A stretch of 64,000 nt of DNA from Paenisporosarcina cavernae (GTDB taxonomy: Bacteria > Bacillota > Bacilli > Bacillales_A > Planococcaceae), in contig NZ_CP032418.1 of NCBI RefSeq assembly GCF_003595195.1, positions 2,042,001 through 2,106,000 of the forward strand. Reading direction: 5' to 3'. This document shows, piece by piece, positions 46,083 through 58,062 of this stretch; position 1 is the stretch's first letter, and each line of letters starts with the position of its first letter. Under the pieces are notes generated by a model. That model was not told where the DNA came from. It saw only the letters and a program-made list of their open reading frames with translations, and searched no databases. A program made the position numbers and the translations under genes.

Positions 46083-46188
46083 GAACGATCGATTCTCGGG
46101 CACACTCTATCGATTCTCGGGCACACGCGATTGATGCTCCGGTGCATGCGATCGATTCTCCGTCACACACGATCGATTCTTCTAACAT
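46083..46188. repeat. intergenic tandem array, about five units of 21 bp
   Basis: Five imperfect units around CGATCGATTCTCGGGCACA occupy the purH-purD gap. Units 1-2 agree best; the last is degraded. The sequence differs from the pcrB-yerC array, but the period is the same. Confidence 0.85.
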
Positions 46189-46189
46189 C

Positions 46190-47722
46190 TTAGTGATTAA
46201 AGTGTCTTGTTCCGGTCATCACCATGGCGATGCCATAGTTGTTAGCCATGTCGATGGAATCTTGGTCTTTTACCGATCCCCCTGGTTGAATAATTGCTTT
46301 GATCCCCGCTTTAGCGGCAAGTTCAACCGTATCATTCATCGGAAAGAAGGCATCTGAAGCAAGAACTGCACCGTCTGCAAGTTCCGCTGCTTGTTCAATC
46401 GCTATTTTAGCTGCTCCTACTCGGTTCATCTGCCCAGCTCCGATACCAATGGTTCGTGTTTCATTGCCCAAAACAATCGCATTCGATTTCACATGCTTCA
46501 CGACATTCCATGCTAAAGCGAGTGCGCGATATTCTTCTTCCGTCGGAGTTCGATCCGTCACTACCTTCCAGTCCGCTTGTGAAGATGTCTTGCGATCTTG
46601 TTCTTGTACTAGCAATCCACCTTCAACCGATACTAGTTTCCACTCATGAGAAGAGGCGGATGAAAAATCGAGTGTCAGTAGGCGAATATTTTTCTTACGA
46701 GTCAATCGCTCCATGGCTTCTTTGGAGAAAGAAGGAGCAATAATAATTTCTAGAAAAATGTCTTGTAATTGTTCAGCTGTATCTTCATCTACTTCACGGT
46801 TAAGTGCAACAATCCCACCAAAAATGGATACCGGATCCGCTTTAACTACTTCGTCAAATGCATGAGCGAGAGTTGTGCTCGTCGCGACGCCACAAGGATT
46901 CATATGTTTGACGGCAACGGCAGTAGGTTGTTCGAAATCTCGGATGATTTGAAGCGCTGCATTAGCATCTTGAATGTTATTGTACGAAAGTTCTTTCCCA
47001 TGAAGTTGTGTAGCAGCGGCAATGGAAAACGATGTACCAAGTGGCTGTTTGTAAAAAGCCGCTTGTTGATGCGGGTTTTCTCCATAGCGAAGCGTTTGCT
47101 TTTTCTCATACGTGAACGAAAGTTTCTCTGGGAATACTTCTCCGACTTCCTTGGAGAAGTAATTCGCAATAATAGAGTCGTATGCTGCAGTATGACGAAA
47201 TACTTTCGCTGCTAGTCGTTTACGTGTTTCAAGAGATGTCGAACCTGATTCGTTCCATTCCGCGACAACGATATCATAGTCAGATGGATCTACCACAACT
47301 GTGACAGAAGCGTGATTTTTCGCAGCAGATCGTAGCATCGTCGGACCACCGATGTCGACATTTTCCACTGCATCCTCGTAGCTCACTTGTGGATTTTCAA
47401 TCGTTTGTTGGAAAGGGTATAAATTCACACACACTACTTGAATTGGCGGAATGTTGTGCTCGTTCATTTCCGCTACATGCTGGTCATTCGCCGTGTCCGC
47501 TAATAATCCTCCGTGGATGAATGGGTGCAACGTTTTCACCCGACCACCAAGTATTTCCGGAAAGTTTGTCACATCCTCAACAGGCGTAACAGGAACTCCA
47601 TGTTCTTCTAAATACTTTTTTGTTCCACCTGTTGAAAGTATGTCAAATCCCATTTCCACTAACTTTTTAGCGAATGAAACACTTCCCGTTTTATCCGATA
47701 AGCTAATTAATGCGCGCTTCAT
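46190..47722 (-). CDS. purH: bifunctional AICAR transformylase / IMP cyclohydrolase
   Basis: PurH catalyses the last two steps of IMP synthesis. The 510-residue protein has the cyclohydrolase domain first ([43 protein letters not shown]) and the transformylase domain after about residue 195. The latter carries [40 protein letters not shown] with the catalytic Lys-His, and [12 protein letters not shown], ending GTRHFNH. It starts right after the purN stop (47722/47723) and is translated in the same unit. Confidence 0.97.
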   Translation of the reverse strand: MKRALISLSDKTGSVSFAKKLVEMGFDILSTGGTKKYLEEHGVPVTPVEDVTNFPEILGGRVKTLHPFIHGGLLADTANDQHVAEMNEHNIPPIQVVCVNLYPFQQTIENPQVSYEDAVENVDIGGPTMLRSAAKNHASVTVVVDPSDYDIVVAEWNESGSTSLETRKRLAAKVFRHTAAYDSIIANYFSKEVGEVFPEKLSFTYEKKQTLRYGENPHQQAAFYKQPLGTSFSIAAATQLHGKELSYNNIQDANAALQIIRDFEQPTAVAVKHMNPCGVATSTTLAHAFDEVVKADPVSIFGGIVALNREVDEDTAEQLQDIFLEIIIAPSFSKEAMERLTRKKNIRLLTLDFSSASSHEWKLVSVEGGLLVQEQDRKTSSQADWKVVTDRTPTEEEYRALALAWNVVKHVKSNAIVLGNETRTIGIGAGQMNRVGAAKIAIEQAAELADGAVLASDAFFPMNDTVELAAKAGIKAIIQPGGSVKDQDSIDMANNYGIAMVMTGTRHFNH

Positions 47723-48301
47723 CTACTTATTTCCTCCCCATAATTCCGACAATGTTGTCGGATATAGTTGGTGTTCCACTTGATGAATCATCGATTCCAT
47801 TTCTTGTCGTGAATGCCCGTCAATTGTAATTTTCTGCGAGGAAATCACAGGACCTGTATCCATTCCCGCATCCACATAATGCACTGTCACACCGGTAATA
47901 CTTGCCCCATCTTGAATGGCTTGTCCGATAGCATCTTTTCCAGGATATAGTGGAAGAAGCGATGGATGAATGTTCACGATCCGATTTGGAAAAGCAGAAA
48001 GTAACGTGGGACCAATTAAGCGCATATAACCTGCTAATACAATCCATTCAACTTTCCGCTTCTGCAATTCAGCTAAAATCGCTTCTTCGTATTCCGCTTT
48101 TTCCGAAAAATCACGTGGCGAAAGTTCCACCCACTCTATTCCAAGTTGTTTTGCGCGTACCGTAGCGAAACTGCCCGGACGATCTGTGACAAGGAGCACA
48201 AGGTGTGCGTCCAATTTTTTGTTTGCTACTGCGTCCGCAAGTGCTTGAAAATTCGAGCCATTGCCAGACGCAAAAACAGCAAACCGTACGTGTTTAGCCA
48301 T
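47723..48301 (-). CDS. purN: phosphoribosylglycinamide formyltransferase
   Basis: PurN adds a formyl group from 10-formyl-THF to GAR (step 3). The 192-residue protein has the N-terminal [29 protein letters not shown], and the catalytic [20 protein letters not shown] with the conserved Asn and His; the Asp lies in [14 protein letters not shown]. It overlaps purM by 8 nt and abuts purH. Length is typical (about 190-200). Confidence 0.97.
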   Translation of the reverse strand: MAKHVRFAVFASGNGSNFQALADAVANKKLDAHLVLLVTDRPGSFATVRAKQLGIEWVELSPRDFSEKAEYEEAILAELQKRKVEWIVLAGYMRLIGPTLLSAFPNRIVNIHPSLLPLYPGKDAIGQAIQDGASITGVTVHYVDAGMDTGPVISSQKITIDGHSRQEMESMIHQVEHQLYPTTLSELWGGNK

Positions 48302-49352
48302 GTAGTAAACTCCCGTCGTGCTCGCCTGAAAACGTTACGCTCGTGCCTTCCATCACTTCGCCAATAACGTATGCATTCTCCCCGTGTTCTTCCGCAAGTG
48401 CGATGACGCGATCAGCATGCTCTGATGCAACCGCAAGAACAAATCCAATTCCCATATTAAATACGTTGTACAAATCGGCGTCCTGCAAGTGACCCTTTTC
48501 TTTTATGAAATGAAAGACATTTAATACTGGCCAACTTCCCAGTTCAATATGCGCTGTTAGACCTTCTGGCATCATACGTGGTAAATTTTCGATAAAACCA
48601 CCACCCGTAATATGCGCCATTCCATGTACCGGCACTTCTTTCAACACAGCAAGCGCAGACTTGGCATACATTTTTGTCGGTGTAAGAAGATTTTCACCGA
48701 TGATGCCAAGAGAGTCATAACCAGCAATCCGCTCGTTTAAAGATAGCTGATGATCAGCGAGTATTTTTCGAACGAGTGAAAATCCGTTCGAATGCACGCC
48801 TGAAGAAGAAAAACCAATAAGTGTATCTCCAACTCGGATTTTTTCGCCAGTGACGATCGACGATTTCTCACAAGCTCCTACTGCAAAACCAGCAACGTCG
48901 TATTCATCTTCTTCGTAGAATCCCGGCATTTCCGCCGTTTCTCCACCAATTAAGGCAGCTCCCGCTTGTACACAACCATCTGCAATTCCAGCAACAATTT
49001 GTTCTATCATGGCAGGTTGTGCTTTTCCAACCGCTAAATAGTCTAAGAAGTACAACGGCTCTGCACCCTGAGCCACGATATCGTTTACACACATCGCCAC
49101 ACAGTCAATGCCGATAGTGGAATGATTACCAAGATCAAACGCTAGACGGAGTTTTGTTCCGACGCCGTCCGTCCCTGAAATCAGCACAGGTTCTTTTAAG
49201 TTCAAGCTACTTAAGTCAAAAATTCCTCCAAAACCACCGAATGTTCCAAGTACGCCTGCTCTTGCAGTCCGTGCGACATGTGATTTCATGCGATTCACCG
49301 CTTCATAACCAGCTTCGATGTTAACACCGGCTTTTTCATACGCATTTGACAT
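48294..49352 (-). CDS. purM: phosphoribosylformylglycinamidine cyclo-ligase
   Basis: PurM closes FGAM to AIR with ATP (step 5). The 352-residue AIR synthase has the N-terminal [95 protein letters not shown] and [15 protein letters not shown]. It lies 11 nt after purF and overlaps purN by 8 nt. Confidence 0.97.
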   Translation of the reverse strand: MSNAYEKAGVNIEAGYEAVNRMKSHVARTARAGVLGTFGGFGGIFDLSSLNLKEPVLISGTDGVGTKLRLAFDLGNHSTIGIDCVAMCVNDIVAQGAEPLYFLDYLAVGKAQPAMIEQIVAGIADGCVQAGAALIGGETAEMPGFYEEDEYDVAGFAVGACEKSSIVTGEKIRVGDTLIGFSSSGVHSNGFSLVRKILADHQLSLNERIAGYDSLGIIGENLLTPTKMYAKSALAVLKEVPVHGMAHITGGGFIENLPRMMPEGLTAHIELGSWPVLNVFHFIKEKGHLQDADLYNVFNMGIGFVLAVASEHADRVIALAEEHGENAYVIGEVMEGTSVTFSGEHDGSLLHG

Positions 49353-49363
49353 GATTCATCCTC

Positions 49364-50785
49364 CTACAACGTCATTTCTTTTTCGTGTGGCAATAAAGTA
49401 TCTGGATAAATTTCTGTTGGGTAATTACCCGTGAAACATGCTAAGCAATGTCCCGCTTCTGGTCCTTCATCTGATCTTCCAATCGCTCGAACCATTCCTT
49501 CAACAGAAAGAAATGTGAGCGAATCCGCCCCTATTTGATCGCGAATTTCTTCGACATTAAAATTAGACGCGATTAGTTCCTCATGTGTACTTGTATCGAT
49601 TCCGTAAAAACATGGATTTTTTATTGGCGGTGAAGAAATCACCACATGCACTTCCTTCGCTCCCGCTTCTCGAAGCATCGTCACAATACGGCGTGATGTT
49701 GTTCCACGAACAATCGAATCATCCACCATGACCACTCGTTTCCCTGCAACGACTTGACGCACCGGAGATAGTTTCATCTTGACGCCTCGTTCCCGTAGCT
49801 CTTGCGACGGTTGAATGAACGTTCGACCAACATACCGATTTTTAATCAATCCAAGTTCATATGGAATTCCTGAAGCTTCTGAATATCCGATAGCGGCAGA
49901 AATACTGCTATCAGGTACACCTGTCACAACATCTGCATCTATTAATACTTCTTTCGCGAGCTCAACACCTAATCGTTTGCGAGCAGAGTGGATATTAATC
50001 CCGTCGATATCCGAATCCGGACGTGAAAAATACACATATTCCATCGTGCAGATAGCACGTTTTGCAGGAGCAGAAAAACGTTCCACTCGAATTCCCTTGT
50101 CGTTAATCACAAGGAATTCTCCTGGTTCAACTGAGCGAATGACTTCGGCACCGATAATATCAAATGCACACGTTTCAGATGCCACGACATACGCATCGCC
50201 TAATTTTCCAAGGGAGAGTGGACGTAATCCGTGTGGATCAAGGGCCACCATCATTTCATCTTCCGTTAACAGTAAAAAGGCATACGCACCTTTTAATAAC
50301 GACAGCGCATTTTTTGCACGTTTCTCAAAAGACGAATAGCCGCTTTTTTTAATTAAATGAGCCAATACTTCTGTATCAGAAGTCGTTTGAAAAATACTTC
50401 CTTGACGCTCTAAATGTTGTTTTAAATGATTGGCATTCACTAAGTTCCCATTATGCGCAATAGCTAAGCTACCTGTGGTTGAACGGAAAAGGAGCGGCTG
50501 CACATTTTCAGGACCGCTACCTCCAGCGGTTGCATAGCGAACATGTCCTATTGCTGCATGCCCTTTTAATGGATCTAACTTGCCAGGGGTAAAGACTTCA
50601 TTCACAAGTCCTTCCCCTCGAACTGTGTGAAGTGCATTGCCATCTGTTGTGACAATTCCCGCACCTTCCTGCCCTCTATGTTGAAGTGCATGAAGACCAT
50701 AATACGTAATCGACGCAGCATCTGGAGATCCCCAAATACCAAACACGCCACACTCTTCGTTTAATCCTCTGAGTTCAGCAAGCAT
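49364..50785 (-). CDS. purF: amidophosphoribosyltransferase
   Basis: PurF makes phosphoribosylamine from PRPP and glutamine, the first committed step. The 473-residue protein starts with an 11-residue propeptide [11 protein letters not shown] directly before the catalytic Cys of CGVFGIWG, as in B. subtilis, which supports the start at 50785 (AAAGGAG 7 nt before). Further motifs: [36 protein letters not shown], the PRPP loop [19 protein letters not shown], and cysteines CFYGID and CLACF that bind the Fe-S cluster. It overlaps purL by 25 nt. Confidence 0.97.
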   Translation of the reverse strand: MLAELRGLNEECGVFGIWGSPDAASITYYGLHALQHRGQEGAGIVTTDGNALHTVRGEGLVNEVFTPGKLDPLKGHAAIGHVRYATAGGSGPENVQPLLFRSTTGSLAIAHNGNLVNANHLKQHLERQGSIFQTTSDTEVLAHLIKKSGYSSFEKRAKNALSLLKGAYAFLLLTEDEMMVALDPHGLRPLSLGKLGDAYVVASETCAFDIIGAEVIRSVEPGEFLVINDKGIRVERFSAPAKRAICTMEYVYFSRPDSDIDGINIHSARKRLGVELAKEVLIDADVVTGVPDSSISAAIGYSEASGIPYELGLIKNRYVGRTFIQPSQELRERGVKMKLSPVRQVVAGKRVVMVDDSIVRGTTSRRIVTMLREAGAKEVHVVISSPPIKNPCFYGIDTSTHEELIASNFNVEEIRDQIGADSLTFLSVEGMVRAIGRSDEGPEAGHCLACFTGNYPTEIYPDTLLPHEKEMTL

Positions 50786-52992
50786 CGAATAGCTCCTTTC
50801 CAAGCATCCTGTAACGTAGAGACAGGTGCATCAATCCAAGTTGCCCCTTGTGCATCTCGAATAGAAAGCGTTGCATCATTTGTGACGCGTCCAACGAGAC
50901 GGGCATCTACTAGCATTTGCTCCGCAGTTTCTTGATGTTCTTTTGAAACAGTCACGATAAAGCGAGACTGAGATTCTGCAAATAGCGTTGTAACAGCGGA
51001 TCCTTCTAATTCAATATCTAATCCAAATCCATCCGTCCCAAATGTTTTCTCTGCTAATGCCACCGCAAGTCCACCTTCTGCTACATCATGTGCAGACTTA
51101 ATCACACCTGCTTGAATTGCGTGTAAAAGGGCTTGTTGTCGAGTAAATTCTACATCTAAATCAATGGAAGGAGATTTTCCAGAAATCGTCCCCTCTAGTA
51201 ATTTTTGAAGCTCACTACCACCGAATTCCACCGTTGTTTCGCCGATTACATAGACGAGATCACCCGCTTGTTTGACTGTTTGAGTCATTACGTGAGACAA
51301 ATCATGCACTAGCCCAACCATACCAATCGTGGGTGTTGGATAAACAGCCGTTCCGCTACGTTCATTGTAAAGCGAGACATTTCCACCAATTACAGGCGCA
51401 TGTAACGTTCTACATGCTGCTGCCATTCCTTCGGCAGACTTTTCTAATTGCCAAAAGATTTCGGGTTTTTCTGGATTACCAAAGTTTAAGCAATCGGTGA
51501 TCGCTAAAGGCTCTGCTCCAGAACAAACAATATTTCGAGCCGCTTCTGCGACGGCAATTTTCCCACCCATTTCCGGGTCAAGATAGATGTAGCGAGAGTT
51601 ACAATCGGTCGTCATAGCTAGCCCTTTATTCGTCCCGCGAACACGAACAACCGCGGCATCAGAACCTGGAGTAACGACTGTGCTCGTACGCACTTGGTAA
51701 TCGTATTGATCGTAAACCCATTCTTTCGATGCAATCGTTGGTTGCTGTAAAAGTTGCAACAACGTTTCTTGTACATCTTCGACAATTGGTTCCACTGCTT
51801 CTTGAGCTTGAAATGCTGCATAGTATGCTGGTTCAGCTGACGGTTTGTAGTAAACCGGTGCATCTTCCGCTAAAGCATCCGCCGGAACATTCGCCACGAT
51901 TTTTCCGTGATGGGTTAAGCGAAGCATTTTATCATCCGTTACGATCCCAACCGCAACGCAATCTAAATCGTATTTGTGGAATAAATCCACAATTTCTTGT
52001 TCTCTACCTTTTTTCACGACGATTAACATACGTTCTTGAGATTCCGATAACATCATCTCATAAGCTGTCATGCCCGTTTCTCGTTGCGGAATTACATCTA
52101 AATTCATTTCAATCCCAAATCCAGCTTTGGACGCCATTTCAGCAGACGATGAGGTTAATCCCGCTGCCCCCATGTCTTGGATACCAACAAGTGCGTCCGA
52201 TTTTACTAGTTCCAAACAAGCTTCCATCAAGAGCTTTTCCATGAATGGATCTCCTACTTGCACTGCAGGACGCTTTTCATCTGAGGCTTCGTCTAATTCT
52301 TCGGAAGCAAACGTTGCTCCGTGAATTCCATCGCGACCAGTTTTCGCCCCAACATACATCACCGTATTGCCTACTCCGGAGGCCACACCTTTTTGAATAT
52401 CTTCGTGGTTAATTAGCCCAACACACATCGCATTTACTAACGGATTTCCTGCATAACACGGATCAAATTGAATTTCTCCGCCGACAGTCGGAATTCCAAT
52501 ACAATTTCCGTAGCCAGCAATTCCCGCTACTACTTCTTCAAACAAATATTTCACTCGAGGTGTTGTTAACTCGCCAAAACGCAAAGAATTTAGTAACGCG
52601 ATAGGTCGTGCTCCCATGGAAAAGACGTCACGAATAATTCCGCCAACTCCTGTAGCTGCACCTTGATATGGTTCGATCGCCGAAGGATGGTTATGCGATT
52701 CCATTTTGAAGACGACTGCTTGACCATCTCCTATATCGACGATTCCAGCGCCTTCCCCTGGACCTTGTAAAACACGAGGACCTTCCGTTGGGAACTTCCG
52801 TAAAACTGGCTTGGAGTTTTTATACGAGCAATGCTCCGACCACATGACAGAAAATAGTCCTGTCTCCGTGAAATTCGGAAGACGTCCGAGTATTTTCTCC
52901 ACTTGGGCGAATTCAGCATCACTTAATCCCATTTGTGCATACATTTTATCTTCTTTAATTTGTTCCGGACTGATCTCAAACGTGACTGACAT
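50761..52992 (-). CDS. purL: phosphoribosylformylglycinamidine synthase subunit PurL
   Basis: Catalytic subunit of the three-part FGAM synthase (PurL-PurQ-PurS) of Gram-positives (step 4). The 743-residue small form of PurL has [96 protein letters not shown] and [14 protein letters not shown]. It overlaps purQ by 17 nt and purF by 25 nt, so translation is coupled on both sides. Confidence 0.98.
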   Translation of the reverse strand: MSVTFEISPEQIKEDKMYAQMGLSDAEFAQVEKILGRLPNFTETGLFSVMWSEHCSYKNSKPVLRKFPTEGPRVLQGPGEGAGIVDIGDGQAVVFKMESHNHPSAIEPYQGAATGVGGIIRDVFSMGARPIALLNSLRFGELTTPRVKYLFEEVVAGIAGYGNCIGIPTVGGEIQFDPCYAGNPLVNAMCVGLINHEDIQKGVASGVGNTVMYVGAKTGRDGIHGATFASEELDEASDEKRPAVQVGDPFMEKLLMEACLELVKSDALVGIQDMGAAGLTSSSAEMASKAGFGIEMNLDVIPQRETGMTAYEMMLSESQERMLIVVKKGREQEIVDLFHKYDLDCVAVGIVTDDKMLRLTHHGKIVANVPADALAEDAPVYYKPSAEPAYYAAFQAQEAVEPIVEDVQETLLQLLQQPTIASKEWVYDQYDYQVRTSTVVTPGSDAAVVRVRGTNKGLAMTTDCNSRYIYLDPEMGGKIAVAEAARNIVCSGAEPLAITDCLNFGNPEKPEIFWQLEKSAEGMAAACRTLHAPVIGGNVSLYNERSGTAVYPTPTIGMVGLVHDLSHVMTQTVKQAGDLVYVIGETTVEFGGSELQKLLEGTISGKSPSIDLDVEFTRQQALLHAIQAGVIKSAHDVAEGGLAVALAEKTFGTDGFGLDIELEGSAVTTLFAESQSRFIVTVSKEHQETAEQMLVDARLVGRVTNDATLSIRDAQGATWIDAPVSTLQDAWKGAIRCLLNSED

Positions 52993-53662
52993 GTGATTCC
53001 CTCCAGTGCTTCACAATTGATTGGAATAAGCGCAGACCATCTGCTCCGCCTAGTAATTCGTGCACAGCTCTCTCTGGATGAGGCATCATCCCAAGAACAT
53101 TACCTGCTTCATTCACCACACCAGCAATATTTTCGATACTGCCGTTCGGATTTTCGGATGCGTACGTAAACACAATTTGTCGATTGTCTTTTAAGGATTG
53201 CAACGTTTTGTCGTCGCAGATGTAATTTCCCTCACCATGAGCAATTGGAATATGAATTTCTTCTCCTTGTTCATAGGAAGTAGTAAACATCGTGTCGTTG
53301 TTTTCCACTTTTAATCGAACTGTTCGGCACATGAATTTTAAATTTTGGTTGCGAAGCAGTGCTCCAGGAAGCAAACCTGCTTCCGTTAAAATTTGAAACC
53401 CATTACATACGCCTAGAATCGGCTTTCCAGCAGCTGCCGCTTCTTGTATCGCCGTCATAATCGTGGAAAATTGGGCAATTGCACCGCAGCGTAAGTAATC
53501 GCCGTAAGAGAAACCACCCGGTATAAGAATGCCGTCGAATGCCTGCAAATCAGCTTCCTGATGCCACACGTATTCCACGTCTTCTCCTAACTCGTCTTTT
53601 ATCACATGATACATATCAATGTCACAATTCGATCCAGGAAATACGATTACCGCGAATTTCAT
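52976..53662 (-). CDS. purQ: phosphoribosylformylglycinamidine synthase glutaminase subunit PurQ
   Basis: PurQ releases ammonia from glutamine for PurL. The 228-residue class I glutamine amidotransferase has [36 protein letters not shown], the nucleophile elbow [17 protein letters not shown] with the catalytic Cys, and the His/Glu pair in [14 protein letters not shown]. It overlaps purS by 4 nt and purL by 17 nt. Confidence 0.98.
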   Translation of the reverse strand: MKFAVIVFPGSNCDIDMYHVIKDELGEDVEYVWHQEADLQAFDGILIPGGFSYGDYLRCGAIAQFSTIMTAIQEAAAAGKPILGVCNGFQILTEAGLLPGALLRNQNLKFMCRTVRLKVENNDTMFTTSYEQGEEIHIPIAHGEGNYICDDKTLQSLKDNRQIVFTYASENPNGSIENIAGVVNEAGNVLGMMPHPERAVHELLGGADGLRLFQSIVKHWRESHVSHV

Positions 53663-53913
53663 ATCGCTGCAACCTCCTCAATTTCGAATCGATAATTTTC
53701 AATGACCGTATTCGTTAACAGCTTTTGACACATTTCATTCACCGCAGCATCTATGTCTTCCACCGAATCATCGATCATCAATTCTAAGTACTTTCCAATA
53801 CGCACATCTTGTACCTCTGGAAACCCGTGGGAGTGAAGTGCTCCTTTTACTGCAGAACCTTGCGGATCCAAAATACTTTCTCTGAGTGTGACAAATATGT
53901 TCACTTTTTTCAT
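53659..53913 (-). CDS. purS: phosphoribosylformylglycinamidine synthase subunit PurS
   Basis: An 84-residue small subunit that bridges PurL and PurQ. It has the family pattern [24 protein letters not shown] then [12 protein letters not shown] (here written in parts, residues about 7-50) and a C-terminal [19 protein letters not shown]. It overlaps purC and purQ by 4 nt each. Confidence 0.97.
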   Translation of the reverse strand: MKKVNIFVTLRESILDPQGSAVKGALHSHGFPEVQDVRIGKYLELMIDDSVEDIDAAVNEMCQKLLTNTVIENYRFEIEEVAAI

Positions 53914-54632
53914 GCGATAGTTCCTCCTATGCGGTCAGCAATTGTTTGATAAGCGTCTGTTAAATTACCTAATCCACGTCTAAACACATCTTTATCTAAT
54001 TTTTCATTTGTTGTCTCGTCCCATAATCTGCAAGTATCAGGTGAAATTTCATCTGCTAACAAAATGTCGCCTGTTGACGTTCGTCCAAATTCCAATTTGA
54101 AATCGACTAAGCGAACGTGATGGCTGTGGAAATAGTCATGCATATGTTGGAAAATGGTCAAAGCATCGGTTTTCAATACATCCAGTTCTTCTGGTGTCGC
54201 AAGTTGTAAGAGTCGAATGTGTTCCGTCGTCACAAGAGGATCTCCTAAAGAATCATCTTTGTAGTAAAACTCCACGATTGGTTCGTTTAGAATCATTCCT
54301 TCTTCTAGACCAAGTCGTTTCGCTAAACTCCCGGCAACTGTTTTGCGAACCACCACTTCCAGTGGGATAATCGATACTTCTCTTACAAGCTGTTCCGTGC
54401 TAGAAATTTTGCGAATAAAATGCGTACTGATTCCCACACGATGCAATTCTTGAAACAATGTGGATGTGATGGCATTGTTTAATTCGCCTTTACCAGTAAT
54501 CGTTTCTTTTTTCTCCCCATTAAATGCGGTTGCGCTATCTTTGTATGAAACGAGCAGAACACCAGCTTCATTCGTTGTATACAAACGTTTTGCTTTTCCT
54601 TCATATAGCAATTGCCCTTTTTCCACTCTCAT
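53910..54632 (-). CDS. purC: SAICAR synthase
   Basis: PurC joins aspartate to CAIR with ATP (step 7). The 240-residue protein has LLYEGKAKRLYTT, SYKDSATAFNGEKK, STHFIRKISS, IIPLEVVVRKTVAGSLAKR, LVDFKLEFGR and ILLADEISPDTCRLWD. It lies 12 nt after purB and overlaps purS by 4 nt. Standard length. Confidence 0.98.
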   Translation of the reverse strand: MRVEKGQLLYEGKAKRLYTTNEAGVLLVSYKDSATAFNGEKKETITGKGELNNAITSTLFQELHRVGISTHFIRKISSTEQLVREVSIIPLEVVVRKTVAGSLAKRLGLEEGMILNEPIVEFYYKDDSLGDPLVTTEHIRLLQLATPEELDVLKTDALTIFQHMHDYFHSHHVRLVDFKLEFGRTSTGDILLADEISPDTCRLWDETTNEKLDKDVFRRGLGNLTDAYQTIADRIGGTIA

Positions 54633-54644
54633 CGCCTCCGAATT

Positions 54645-55937
54645 TTACATTCCTAAACGCGTAAACAACATATCCACTTGTCCGATATGGTAGTGATAAT
54701 CAAAACAATCATCTAATTCTTCCGCTGTTAGATGCGAAGAAATTGTCTCATCCTCTTCCACTAATTGTCGGAAATGTACTTGTTTCTCCCACGCTTCCAT
54801 TGCTCGAGGTTGAACGGTATCGTACGCCTTTTCTCGAGATAGTCCTTTGTCAATAAGGGCTAACAATACTCGTTGGGAATAAATTAAGCCAAGTGTACGG
54901 TCCATATTGCGTTTCATATTTTCCGGATACACCGTTAAATTTTTCACGATATTTCCAAATCGATTTAACATGTAATTTAATGCAATCGTCGCATCTGGCA
55001 AAATAACGCGTTCTGCAGATGAATGCGAAATGTCGCGTTCATGCCAAAGTGGGACATTCTCATATGCAGTCAACATATACCCACGGATTAAACGGGCAAG
55101 TCCGGTCATATTTTCCGAACCTATTGGATTACGCTTGTGCGGCATTGCAGAAGAACCTTTTTGCCCTTTAGCAAAAAATTCTTCTACTTCCCTTGTTTCC
55201 GACTTTTGTAGTCCCCGTACTTCTGTGGCAAATTTTTCAATCGAAGTAGCAATTAAAGCGAGCGTACTCATGTATTGAGCATGGCGATCTCGTTGCAACG
55301 TTTGCGTGGAAATCGGTGCAATTTGTAGTCCTAATTTTTCACATACATACGCTTCTACCGATGGATCGATATTGGCATACGTACCAACTGCACCTGACAT
55401 TTTACCTGTTTCAATCACTTGCGCAGCCGCTTCAAACCGTTCTAAATTTCGTTTCATTTCTTCTCGCCACAATGCTAATTTAAGTCCGAATGTCGTTGGT
55501 TCTGCATGCACACCATGTGTTCGTCCCATCATGACGGTATATTTATGTTCTTTCGCTTTTTCTGTCAAAATCGCGATGAAACGTTGAAGATCATTTCGTA
55601 AGATCTCGTTTGCTTGTTTAATCAAGTATGACAAAGCAGTATCGACAACATCTGTTGATGTGAGACCATAATGTACCCACTTACGTTCTTCTCCTAGCGT
55701 TTCGGAAACAGCACGCGTAAACGCTACAACATCATGTCTCGTTTCTTCTTCGATTTCTAAAATGCGGTTCACATCGAACGAAGCATTTTCTCGGATTTTC
55801 TTTACATCTTCCGTTGGAATATCCCCAAGTTTGGCCCATGCTTCACATGCTAAAATTTCAACCTCTAGCCATGCTTCGTATTTGTTGTGCTCTGTCCATA
55901 TTGCTCCCATTTCGGGGCGTGTATATCGTTCAATCAT
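54645..55937 (-). CDS. purB: adenylosuccinate lyase
   Basis: PurB cleaves SAICAR to AICAR and adenylosuccinate to AMP. The 430-residue fumarase/aspartase-fold protein starts [20 protein letters not shown] and has [19 protein letters not shown], the His in [35 protein letters not shown], and the signature loop [20 protein letters not shown] (about residue 260) with its catalytic Ser. The start at 55937 is supported by AGAGGAG 7 nt before it. It follows purK by 59 nt. Confidence 0.97.
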   Translation of the reverse strand: MIERYTRPEMGAIWTEHNKYEAWLEVEILACEAWAKLGDIPTEDVKKIRENASFDVNRILEIEEETRHDVVAFTRAVSETLGEERKWVHYGLTSTDVVDTALSYLIKQANEILRNDLQRFIAILTEKAKEHKYTVMMGRTHGVHAEPTTFGLKLALWREEMKRNLERFEAAAQVIETGKMSGAVGTYANIDPSVEAYVCEKLGLQIAPISTQTLQRDRHAQYMSTLALIATSIEKFATEVRGLQKSETREVEEFFAKGQKGSSAMPHKRNPIGSENMTGLARLIRGYMLTAYENVPLWHERDISHSSAERVILPDATIALNYMLNRFGNIVKNLTVYPENMKRNMDRTLGLIYSQRVLLALIDKGLSREKAYDTVQPRAMEAWEKQVHFRQLVEEDETISSHLTAEELDDCFDYHYHIGQVDMLFTRLGM

Positions 55938-55996
55938 GTAAAATCTCCTCTTTATATAAGCCATTATGGGATCTGTTCATTTTAAAACTCTACCGC

Positions 55997-57121
55997 TTAG
56001 TTTGACCAAACACCAGAGTGTTCAATTTCGTCCAACGTGATATCAATATTGTCTGTTAAGATCGTCACGTGTCCCATTTTCCGTTTGTGTTTCGCTTCTT
56101 TTTTTCCGTACAAGTGAATCGACCAATCCGGGTACTTTAATAATATTTGCGTTAGTGGCACTACATGTTCTCCTAACACATTGACCATGACACAAGGCTT
56201 TAGCAACTCAGGCGTTGCAAGCGGCCATCCACAAATTGCACGTATATGTTGTTCAAATTGTGAGACTCTCGTCGCTTCAATGGAGTAATGCCCCGAATTG
56301 TGAGGGCGTGGTGCTAATTCATTCACCAAAATCTCTCCATCTTCTAGTACAAACATTTCAACTGCAAGTGTGCCTATTAGAGACACAGAATCTGCAATTT
56401 TTGTCGCAAGTTCCATCGCATTCAGTTGCACATATTCAGGTGTCCTAGCAGGTACGATACTTTCGTGTAAAATATGATCGACATGAATATTCTCCGCCAC
56501 TGGCAAACAACGTGTTTCCCCTTTGGCATTTCGCTGCACGATGACAGAGATTTCCTTTTCAAACGGAACGAATTTTTCTAACACACATGTTTGAGTCTGA
56601 TATAATTCTGCCACTTTCTGGAAATCTTCTGTGCTAGACAGCGTCATTTGCCCTTTGCCGTCGTAGCCGCCAAACGTGGTTTTTAAAATACACGGAAATC
56701 CTAGCGCTTCCGTCGCTGCCGTTAACTCTTCCTCGTTCGTCACTTCTCGGTATGCTGCAACTTCTACTCCAGCAGCTTCAATTGTCTGTTTTTCAATTAA
56801 ACGATTTTGTGTGACTCGTATTAGTTCTGCTCCTTGCGGGATATATGCAATATTGCATAGTTGCTTTAAGGATTCATAATCAATATTTTCAAATTCATAC
56901 GTAATCACATCACTGCATTCTGCTAATTCTTCTAACGCATCTTGATCATCAAAATTCGCGACAATTTGAATATCTGCTACTTGTCCACACGGGGAATCCA
57001 AGGTAGGATCAAGGACGGCAATTTTAAATCCTGCTTCCTTCGCTGCAAGCGCCATCATCCGTCCAAGTTGTCCGCCGCCGATAATTCCGATCGTTTGTCC
57101 TGGCAAAATTGTGCGCATCAT
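55997..57121 (-). CDS. purK: N5-carboxyaminoimidazole ribonucleotide synthase
   Basis: PurK carboxylates AIR with bicarbonate and ATP to N5-CAIR (step 6a). The 374-residue ATP-grasp enzyme has [69 protein letters not shown] and [20 protein letters not shown]. It overlaps purE by 4 nt (two ATG codons at 57121 and 57118 are possible) and precedes purB. Confidence 0.97.
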   Translation of the reverse strand: MMRTILPGQTIGIIGGGQLGRMMALAAKEAGFKIAVLDPTLDSPCGQVADIQIVANFDDQDALEELAECSDVITYEFENIDYESLKQLCNIAYIPQGAELIRVTQNRLIEKQTIEAAGVEVAAYREVTNEEELTAATEALGFPCILKTTFGGYDGKGQMTLSSTEDFQKVAELYQTQTCVLEKFVPFEKEISVIVQRNAKGETRCLPVAENIHVDHILHESIVPARTPEYVQLNAMELATKIADSVSLIGTLAVEMFVLEDGEILVNELAPRPHNSGHYSIEATRVSQFEQHIRAICGWPLATPELLKPCVMVNVLGEHVVPLTQILLKYPDWSIHLYGKKEAKHKRKMGHVTILTDNIDITLDEIEHSGVWSN

Positions 57122-57606
57122 ACTAAATCACCTGTCATTTTCATGACTGTATCCTTCGTTTTCGCTCTTTGTTCTTCCAATTGATTAGCCAAAGACAAGT
57201 CCGTCGCCGCTAATATTTGTGTTGCAAGTATTGCTGCATTCGTTGCCCCTGCTTTACCAATTGCCACAGTTGCTACTGGTACACCACCAGGCATTTGGAC
57301 GATTGATAAAAGGGAATCTAACCCTTTTAATGCTTTAGATTCAACCGGAACACCAATGACTGGAAGTGTTGTTTTCGAAGCAACCATTCCCGGTAAATGA
57401 GCAGCACCTCCAGCACCTGCGATTATTACTTGCAAACCTCTATCTCGCGCTGTTTCTGCATATTCAAACATTAAATCTGGCGTACGATGTGCAGAAACTA
57501 CTTGTTTTTCATATGGCACATGCAACTCGTCTAATTTTTCACATGCATGCTTCATCGTTTCCCAGTCACTTGAACTTCCCATAATCACGCCAACTTTTGG
57601 ATGCAT
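57118..57606 (-). CDS. purE: N5-carboxyaminoimidazole ribonucleotide mutase
   Basis: PurE moves the carboxyl group of N5-CAIR to C4 to give CAIR (step 6b). The 162-residue protein has [53 protein letters not shown] and [19 protein letters not shown]. It is the first gene of the operon, with AAGGAGG before its ATG. A guanine-type riboswitch and a PurR box lie upstream. Confidence 0.98.
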   Translation of the reverse strand: MHPKVGVIMGSSSDWETMKHACEKLDELHVPYEKQVVSAHRTPDLMFEYAETARDRGLQVIIAGAGGAAHLPGMVASKTTLPVIGVPVESKALKGLDSLLSIVQMPGGVPVATVAIGKAGATNAAILATQILAATDLSLANQLEEQRAKTKDTVMKMTGDLV

Positions 57607-57624
57607 AATCTTCCTCCTTGAAAT

Positions 57625-57676
57625 GAAAAAGCCCTCAAATAAACTGCTCCTATGGAAGAAAGCAATTCACTTGAGG
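57625..57676 (-). terminator. riboswitch-controlled terminator of the pur operon
   Basis: On the minus strand CCTCAAGTGAATTGCT (57676-57661) pairs imperfectly with AGCAGTTTATTTGAGG (57648-57633), followed by GCTTTTTC. It lies between the aptamer and the purE ribosome site. Its formation should stop transcription when purine is bound. Confidence 0.85.
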
Positions 57677-57713
57677 ACAGTCTACTCCCGTAGATGTATA
57701 CCTAAAGTCGCTT

Positions 57714-57785
57714 CCCCCATAGTCCGGTCATTTACGGTGACCTGGTAGAGACGCTGAAGCCAATTCTTCAGCATATATGTGGGTT
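57714..57785 (-). ncRNA. purine riboswitch aptamer (guanine class)
   Basis: The minus strand reads CCCACATA (P1 left), GCTGAAG...CTTCAGC (P2), TCTCTACCAGG, TCACCGTAAATGA (P3 loop), CCGGACTATGGGG (J3/1 and P1 right). The core TCTACC...CCGTAAATG...ACTATG is that of the B. subtilis xpt/pur riboswitch. The J3/1 segment has ACTATG, not ATTATG; that cytosine (position 74 in xpt numbering) selects guanine or hypoxanthine over adenine. Confidence 0.95.
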
Positions 57786-57802
57786 TTGATTTGTATACTG
57801 TA

Positions 57803-57831
57803 AGTTTAACAACGATTTCACCCTAGGTCAA
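57803..57831 (-). promoter_or_regulatory. pur operon promoter
   Basis: TTGACC (57831-57826), 17 nt, TAAACT (57808-57803) on the minus strand. It lies between the PurR box and the riboswitch. Confidence 0.6.
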
Positions 57832-57841
57832 CGGATAAATG

Positions 57842-57876
57842 CGAACGTTACATAAATTTAATATTCGAATGTTCGT
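57842..57876. promoter_or_regulatory. PurR (PurBox) operator pair
   Basis: CGAACGTT (57842-57849) and the inverted partner AATGTTCG (57868-57875, reading CGAACATT on the other strand) are spaced as in B. subtilis PurBoxes. They lie immediately upstream of the -35 hexamer. PurR repression is relieved by PRPP in Bacillus. Confidence 0.8.
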
Positions 57877-57980
57877 ATTTTGGAGTTTAGTAGAAGGCAT
57901 GGAATAGTTTGGAATACCTCTTCATTTACATAAACTATTGAAAGGAAATGGACTATTTCCTTCAAAACGTTTGATCACAT

Positions 57981-58055
57981 AAAAAAGCCGGCAAGAGACG
58001 TTCCATCCATTGTTAGTAGAAATTCTACTACCTGGAATCCAGTCCTTGCCGACTC
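57981..58055 (-). terminator. terminator after the PQQ dehydrogenase gene
   Basis: AGTCGGCAAGGAC pairs with GTCTCTTGCCGGCT on the minus strand around a long loop that holds a second hairpin (TAGTAGAATTTCTACTA), followed by TTTTTTA. It starts 8 nt after the stop. Confidence 0.85.
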
Positions 58056-58062
58056 TATTTGT

